A stretch of 19,710 bases of DNA from Deltaproteobacteria bacterium. GTDB taxonomy: Bacteria > Desulfobacterota > JADFXK01. Every line of letters starts with the position of its first letter. Within the stretch, counting starts at the first letter, position 1. Where the stretch lies: positions 1 through 19,710 of the forward strand of contig JADFYA010000018.1 in assembly GCA_015233285.1 (NCBI GenBank). The letters run 5' to 3'. The translations under genes were made by a program, and so were the position numbers. The notes under the pieces are model-generated. The model was given only the letters and a program-made list of their open reading frames with translations. It ran no database searches and had not been told where the DNA came from. Of the stretch, positions 15,744 through 19,710 are shown piece by piece.

Positions 15744-15934
15744 CAATGCTGTTGAATTAATGGTGCGACGTTAAGATTTCTCGCTTCGCTCGAAATGACA
15801 GGGAAGCTTCGCACCAAAATGACCGAGACGTGAACCATCCAGAATGACGAAGTAAATTTGTCGTTCCGAACAAATGTGAGGAATCTTATCACATCCGAAG
15901 ATAGCCAGGCCCCATGCTTAATTCAACGGTATTG
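15744..15934 (-). mobile_element. MITE-like element B (191 bp), inverted copy of element A
   Basis: Read on the minus strand it follows element A closely: terminal CAATACCGTTGAATTAAG, the block GGCTATCTTCGGATGTGATA, then the AATGACA / TCATTTCGAGCGAAGCGAG core, ending at TTAATTCAACAGCATTG. It is 24 bp longer than A because of an insert in the middle. No convincing target-site duplication flanks it. No coding capacity. Confidence 0.75.
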
Positions 15935-15935
15935 G

Positions 15936-15966
15936 GGGGCCTCCTCGGCCTTTTTTTTTTCTTTTT
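15936..15966 (+). terminator. Probable Rho-independent terminator of the ABC/TMTC-like operon
   Basis: A short GC hairpin (GGCC-TCCTC-GGCC, 15938-15950) is followed by a run of ten T, then CTTTTT. It abuts the end of element B, about 240 bp after the stop of the last gene of the operon. The stem is short, but the T-tract is strong. Confidence 0.5.
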
Positions 15967-16004
15967 ATGAGTCTATGCCCAGGCAAAAGCCTACCCTGCC
16001 ACCT

Positions 16005-16325
16005 TTATACGTTGCCCTGGCCGAGCGACTGTTGTGGTATCCCCGGATAGAAAGCCGTTGGCTGGATATTCTGGTTATAGAGGCTTATCCTCCTGTACCG
16101 ACGGTGTATCCGTCTATTTATCCTTCTGGGATGTCGATGGTACACCCGTTTCTTTACCACATACGTCTTATGGTGCCTTCCCTTTTTTACGACTATCACC
16201 CGGCTATGATGCTGGGCGAAGCAGTCCGGCGTATTAAAAATAAAAAACAATGATAACGCAATAATAATTGGAAATAAGACCAATAGACTTCTCGACGCGA
16301 TACTCTTTCCGAGTCCCTGACTCAT
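16005..16325 (-). CDS. Small secreted Arg/His-rich basic protein, unknown function
   Basis: 106 residues. A clear signal peptide (hydrophobic about 14-30, cleavage after CFA-Q near residue 37) leaves about 68 residues crowded with Arg, His, Lys and Tyr (KTYVVKKRVYHRHPRRINRR and on), with no acidic residues. GGGGG lies about 8 bases before the ATG. The composition suggests binding of polyanions (polysaccharide, nucleic acid), metal or the cell surface; nothing more can be said. The coherent signal peptide argues it is real. It stands alone, convergent with the TMTC-like operon. Confidence 0.6.
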   Translation of the reverse strand: MSQGLGKSIASRSLLVLFPIIIALSLFFIFNTPDCFAQHHSRVIVVKKGRHHKTYVVKKRVYHRHPRRINRRIHRRYRRISLYNQNIQPTAFYPGIPQQSLGQGNV

Positions 16326-16721
16326 GTCATGCCCCCTTTAGGTTTTATGGATTTGCTTCATTGGTTTTGTTCACACCATATTTAAAGCGATTCCTGTGAA
16401 TGATTAATTTTTCATATACAACCTCCCGTATGGTCAACGACGGACCGGGAATCAATACCTCCAATCCGATTGTAATGATATAACCTGGCTCCGGGACTGA
16501 AGCAAGTTAAACCATGTTTCAAACTGAAGACGGGGCCACCCCGGCCTTTGGTATAGTGGTGACCCTGAATGCTTGTGTTCGACTGATGAAATTGATAGAC
16601 CAATAACCAGAGAAGTAAATTAACGAGGAGGCTGGAGGATAAAATTCTTGCGGATAGTATTGAAATAGTGGCAGGAGTTTGATTCGGGTTGACTGGTTTC
16701 CGTCTAACCGGTTGATTTTGG
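16326..16721. other. Gene-free stretch between the basic protein and tRNA-Val
   Basis: I see no believable gene on either strand. An imperfect stem (ACTGGTT/AACCGGTT, about 16692-16712) just downstream of tRNA-Val may help end or process that transcript. The promoter of the basic-protein gene should lie in the 16330-16400 part but is not obvious. Confidence 0.4.
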
Positions 16722-16797
16722 TGGTGGGCGGTCGGGGATTTGAACCCCGGACTTCCACCGTGTGAGGATGGCACTCTCACCGCTGAGTTAACCGCCC
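16722..16797 (-). tRNA. tRNA-Val (anticodon CAC)
   Basis: 76 nt including an encoded CCA. Acceptor GGGCGGT/ACCGCCC (7 bp), D-arm ACTC/GAGT, anticodon stem CCATC/GGTGG with loop CTCACAC (anticodon CAC, reading GUG), T-arm CGGGG/CCCCG with loop TTCGAAT, discriminator A. All stems pair, with one G-T. It lies downstream of selB on the same strand but has its own promoter. Confidence 0.96.
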
Positions 16798-16862
16798 AGA
16801 AAGAATCTGTACATAGCTTAAGGAAAACTGCTTTCAGATGTCGCCACCAGAAAGTGAAAGCT

Positions 16863-16891
16863 TTATTACCAGAGTTTGACGGACTTGTCAA
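16863..16891 (-). promoter_or_regulatory. Sigma-70 promoter of tRNA-Val
   Basis: On the minus strand, TTGACA (16891-16886), a 17-bp spacer and TAATAA (16868-16863), with transcription expected near 16856 and a leader of about 60 nt to the tRNA. The -35 lies within an inverted repeat TTTGAC/GTCAAA. Perfect -35 and ideal spacing support it. Confidence 0.65.
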
Positions 16892-16989
16892 ACAATTTCG
16901 GAACCTGGCTTCAATTCTAATTCCGGTTTTTTCGCCGCAACCCGGCCGGACCATTTTATCCAACTAGTTATCCAAGCAGGATATGGCCA

Positions 16990-18903
16990 TTACTCCGTTA
17001 GGACCCGGTCATCTCCTTGCCGGCGGGTGAACCCGATTCCATCTAAATAGTCGAGCACGGCAATGCCCCAGGTTCGGCCGTAGCCCAAGACCTCTTTGGA
17101 GTCGGCAATGGTCAGGGCGCCTTTTTGCTGAATAGCCACCTTCACCCGTTTTTTGATCTGCTCCATAATCGGCCAGGACAAATAGCGTCTATCACTCAGG
17201 CAGACTAACTGGTTCTGGATGCAAAGATAATCCAGGGCCCGATATATCTCGGTTATTCTGTATTTGGTGCGGCAAGATCTCCAAAATCGATCGGCCGAAA
17301 ACGGCATCAGGCCGGTGGTTTTGGCAAAATCAAGCAGGCGGGTGATTAATTCCTCCTGCTCTTTGGAGAGTTTAATGACTGGATTGGGCAAATGAAAGCC
17401 GCCGTTGCTTCTGAGTAAAAAGCCTTCCTGGCCCAGGTCGGCCAACATTTTTTGAAAAGGGACTTCATCCAGAGAAGTATCCAACCGGTCCTTGATTTCC
17501 GTGGCGCTTAGCACCAGCTTCAAAGGATCTTCGACGACCGATTTTTCGATGATTTCTAACAATTTCTTTTTATATTGTTTATATATATCGAGTCCGTAAA
17601 AGCCCTGATTGGCAAAATAGAGCAGCTCGCCCCGCTGGACCATAGCCGTCATTTCCGTTTCCAAATCTCCGGGATCCAACCCCGTATTGTGGGCTATTTC
17701 AACGGCTGTAATGATTGAATTCGGGTTCCTCTTAAAATAATAAGTTAGAACATCTTCCAGCCGCCCCGTCTGGAGCGCTTTTAAGTAGGGCAGCGTTGTT
17801 GACATTTTAGCTTCCCGGTATTTATCCCGAGGCGCTTCCAACACGATTCCGCCTCCTAAGACGTGGGGAACGTCTAGCTGACAGACCACGAAGTAATCTT
17901 TTGGCAAAGTGATGACGGGATCAACTAACCGGAACTGGACCAGGCCGCCGTGGCCGGGAAGGATTTGTGACTCCTCCATCAAAACCGCGGTCGCCACCGT
18001 GGCTGATGTGCCCAGGTAGAGCCTGATCTTCTGTCGATTCTTGATCGGTTTTGAGGCATATTGCGAAACCCGCAGGTGGGCGTTGATCAATTGGGTCGGA
18101 ATGAAAGTATCAGGCCTGGCCAAGACCATCCCTCGCTCGACATCATCAAGAGATACCTTATTCAGGCTGATCCCGACCCGTTCTCCGGAACCGGCCTGAG
18201 ATATTTTTTGGTGATGCGATTCCAGGGAACGCGCCCTGGTTTTCTTCCCAGCCGGCAGCAAGCACAGTTCATCGCCCTCATTGATCGTGCCTGACAGGAT
18301 GGTCCCGCTGATAACCGTCCCGATACCGGTGATACTTCTGACCTGATCAATCCACAGCCGGAAAGGGGCCGAGGGGTCTTTGCCGTCGATGTCGGCTGTT
18401 TCTTGATCAATGGTGGCTCTGATCCGGTCAATCCCTCTTAAATCAACGGACGAAAACGGGATGATCGGCTTCCCTTCCAAAAAGGTGTTCTTGACCACAT
18501 CTTCGATTTCGAGGGCGGCAAATTCCAGGGTCTCCTGATCAACCAGATCAGCCTTGCTCAAGGCCGTGAAGCCGGTTGGGACCTTGAAGAATTTCAATAT
18601 CTCCAGGTGCTCTCTGGTCTGGGGCATAACCCCGTCATCGGCGGCCACGACCAGGACAGCCATGTCCACATTGCTTAAGCCCCGGATAGTGTTCTTAAGA
18701 AAATCCGTGTGCCCCGGAACATCCACTAAGGCGATTCTCTTCCCGGAACTAAGCTCCAACGGGGCGATCCCGGACTCAATCGACAACCCCCGAGCCTTTT
18801 CCTCTTGTTTCCGGTCGGTATCCACGCCGGTCAGGCACCGGACCAGGGAAGTCTTTCCGTGATCCACATGCCCGGCGATCCCCACGGTAATGGAACGGGC
18901 CAT
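16990..18903 (-). CDS. selB: Selenocysteine-specific elongation factor SelB
   Basis: 637 residues, close to the family length. SelB carries Sec-tRNA(Sec) to ribosomes paused at UGA with a SECIS hairpin. The GTPase domain has G1 GHVDHGKT (11-18), G3 DVPGH (61-65) and SKAD (116-119) in place of NKxD. The Gly39-Leu-Ser-Ile segment corresponds to switch I. EF-Tu-like domains II and III follow, with the domain-4 insertion. The last 250 residues or so are winged helices that bind SECIS RNA. ATG at 18903 with GGTGA just upstream. It follows tRNA-Sec by 38 bp on the same strand, so carrier and factor are probably co-transcribed. Its presence means the organism makes selenoproteins; none is encoded in this window. 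Confidence 0.97.
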   Translation of the reverse strand: MARSITVGIAGHVDHGKTSLVRCLTGVDTDRKQEEKARGLSIESGIAPLELSSGKRIALVDVPGHTDFLKNTIRGLSNVDMAVLVVAADDGVMPQTREHLEILKFFKVPTGFTALSKADLVDQETLEFAALEIEDVVKNTFLEGKPIIPFSSVDLRGIDRIRATIDQETADIDGKDPSAPFRLWIDQVRSITGIGTVISGTILSGTINEGDELCLLPAGKKTRARSLESHHQKISQAGSGERVGISLNKVSLDDVERGMVLARPDTFIPTQLINAHLRVSQYASKPIKNRQKIRLYLGTSATVATAVLMEESQILPGHGGLVQFRLVDPVITLPKDYFVVCQLDVPHVLGGGIVLEAPRDKYREAKMSTTLPYLKALQTGRLEDVLTYYFKRNPNSIITAVEIAHNTGLDPGDLETEMTAMVQRGELLYFANQGFYGLDIYKQYKKKLLEIIEKSVVEDPLKLVLSATEIKDRLDTSLDEVPFQKMLADLGQEGFLLRSNGGFHLPNPVIKLSKEQEELITRLLDFAKTTGLMPFSADRFWRSCRTKYRITEIYRALDYLCIQNQLVCLSDRRYLSWPIMEQIKKRVKVAIQQKGALTIADSKEVLGYGRTWGIAVLDYLDGIGFTRRQGDDRVLTE

Positions 18904-18941
18904 AAGTCACCAAAACATAACCAATCAAGTTTATTTGTCTT

Positions 18942-19034
18942 TGGAGGGGGCAAGGGGAATCGAACCTCCTCCCCGTTTTGCAGACGGGGCCGGCGGGTTT
19001 GAAGCCCGCGGGGCGCACCAGCACCATTGCCCTC
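18942..19034 (-). tRNA. selC: tRNA-Sec (anticodon TCA), with unusual acceptor end
   Basis: Anticodon stem GCGGG/CCCGC with loop CTTCAAA gives anticodon TCA. A long variable arm (CCCCGT...ACGGGG), a D-arm GGTGC-TGGT-GCGCC and an 8-bp acceptor mark it as tRNA-Sec, and selB follows directly. Oddities: the acceptor GAGGGCAA/TTGCCCCC has an A-C mismatch at the second pair; the base before the encoded CCA is T where bacterial tRNA-Sec normally has G; the T-stem GGAGG/CCCCT also contains an A-C mismatch. It is either a divergent functional gene or affected by base errors. The gap to the upstream Fe-S gene is 27 bp. Confidence 0.88.
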
Positions 19035-19061
19035 GGTAATCATTTTGCATGAATGAATTTG

Positions 19062-19710
19062 TTACTCTTCGATTTCCACGCCCCACCGTTCCCACTGGGC
19101 CGCGGCCTCGGCTTTGGCCTTGGCGATCTCGTCATCGGTCCAGGGATCTATAATCAGGGAATCAGCCACCAGTTCCCAGAGGTACTTCACTTCGTATTTA
19201 TAGTCGGTGTAGAATTTGGGATACCGTTTCTGTATTTGATCATGACAGTTGGAACACCCCACCACCACAACGTCGGCGCCGCTGTTTTTGATGGCGTTAA
19301 ATTTCTTCCGGCCGTGAAAAGCCGATTCCTTTTCGTAGGGCATCGGCCAATTGCCGCCGCCGGCGCCACAACAATTGGACCCATCCCGGTTCGGCTCCAT
19401 GTCCACGAAATTATCCACGCATTGCTGAACAATCCACCGGGGTTCCTCAAAATACCCCTTGCCGAAATGACGTTTCAACTCCCGGCCGTGCTTACAGGAA
19501 TCATGCCAGGTGAATGTTTTTCCGGCATTGACCGATTTATCGATCTTGATCCGCCCCGACTGGATAAGTTCAACCAGGTAGTCATAAAGATAAATGAATT
19601 CAATTTTGTTTTCCGGCGACTCCAAAACGCACCTGTTCATACCGGCCCGGCATCCATAGGAGCCTCCACCGCAATCCGGCATAATCATCCGTTTGATACG
19701 ATGCTGCTTC
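19062..19710 (-). CDS. CCG-domain iron-sulfur protein, HdrD/TmcB/HmcF-like (3' part, N-terminus beyond the window)
   Basis: The frame is open to the window edge, so at least 216 C-terminal residues are visible and the start lies outside. Seen: a Cys cluster CGGGSYGC near the edge, then HDSC, then NCCGAGGGNW, then VGCSNCHDQI. The last three form one cysteine-rich CCG domain (C...CC...CxxC), which in heterodisulfide reductase HdrB/HdrD binds a non-cubane [4Fe-4S] cluster. Relatives in sulfate reducers are subunits of membrane electron-transfer complexes (TmcB, HmcF, DsrK). The N-terminal part probably carries ferredoxin-type clusters. No in-frame UGA is visible. The C-terminal tail is rich in Ala, Glu and Lys. 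It lies directly upstream of tRNA-Sec, with no clear terminator in the 27-bp gap. Confidence 0.85.
   Translation of the reverse strand, partial: KQHRIKRMIMPDCGGGSYGCRAGMNRCVLESPENKIEFIYLYDYLVELIQSGRIKIDKSVNAGKTFTWHDSCKHGRELKRHFGKGYFEEPRWIVQQCVDNFVDMEPNRDGSNCCGAGGGNWPMPYEKESAFHGRKKFNAIKNSGADVVVVGCSNCHDQIQKRYPKFYTDYKYEVKYLWELVADSLIIDPWTDDEIAKAKAEAAAQWERWGVEIEE

Noticed and set aside
16412..16963. 183-codon minus-strand frame
   Set aside because: It runs straight through tRNA-Val and its promoter and has no domain character.
18776..19027. Minus-strand frame across tRNA-Sec and the start of selB
   Set aside because: It overlaps the structured tRNA and is out of frame with selB.

Overview
The window reads as chromosomal DNA from a Desulfobacterota (former Deltaproteobacteria) bacterium of moderate G+C. 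The pointers are: short Geobacter-type type IV pilins under sigma-54 promoters; a Hanks-type kinase with the HRDISPQN catalytic loop common in this group; a selC-selB selenocysteine module beside an HdrD/TmcB-like iron-sulfur protein; and small dispersed repeats of a type common in these genomes. No gene allows a species call.

Layout. (1) 59-3029, + strand: a membrane Ser/Thr kinase with C-terminal TPRs, overlapping by 4 bp a secreted TPR protein. (2) 3160-4842, - strand: a GT-C (family 39-like) membrane glycosyltransferase, convergent with the kinase pair. (3) 4850-5896: no genes, but two small non-autonomous transposon-like elements, both with terminal inverted repeats and perfect flanking direct repeats of 11 and 10 bp. 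(4) 5897-7893, - strand: two zinc-ribbon SAM methyltransferases 2 bp apart. (5) 7921-10330, + strand: a tandemly duplicated cassette. Each copy carries an upstream palindrome, a -24/-12 sigma-54 promoter, a class III prepilin gene and a tiny secreted partner gene. (6) 10630-15694, + strand: four overlapping genes, namely ABC ATPase, ABC-2 permease, a membrane-anchored protein of unknown function and a TMTC-like multi-TM/TPR putative glycosyltransferase. (7) 15744-15934: a second copy of the first small element, in inverted orientation. (8) 16005-19710, - strand: a small basic secreted protein, tRNA-Val(CAC) with its own promoter, selB, tRNA-Sec, and the 3' part of a CCG-domain iron-sulfur protein cut by the window edge.

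How the genes may work together: the centre of the window (5.9-15.7 kb) looks like a pilus locus. The two pilins (98 and 103 mature residues) are short. Each is followed by a partner of about 48 mature residues whose conserved core resembles, as I recall it, the C-terminal beta-hairpin of full-length pilins. Pilin plus partner adds up to about 146-152 residues, the size of an ordinary type IVa pilin. My main hypothesis is therefore a duplicated split pilin, analogous to Geobacter PilA-N/PilA-C but cut at a different point. The ABC pair, the TMTC-like enzyme and the divergent methyltransferases are candidates for exporting or decorating it.

The three small elements share related termini (consensus CAATGNNNTTGANTTAAG) and 10-11 bp target duplications where these are visible. 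This suggests mobilisation by one IS4-like transposase encoded elsewhere.
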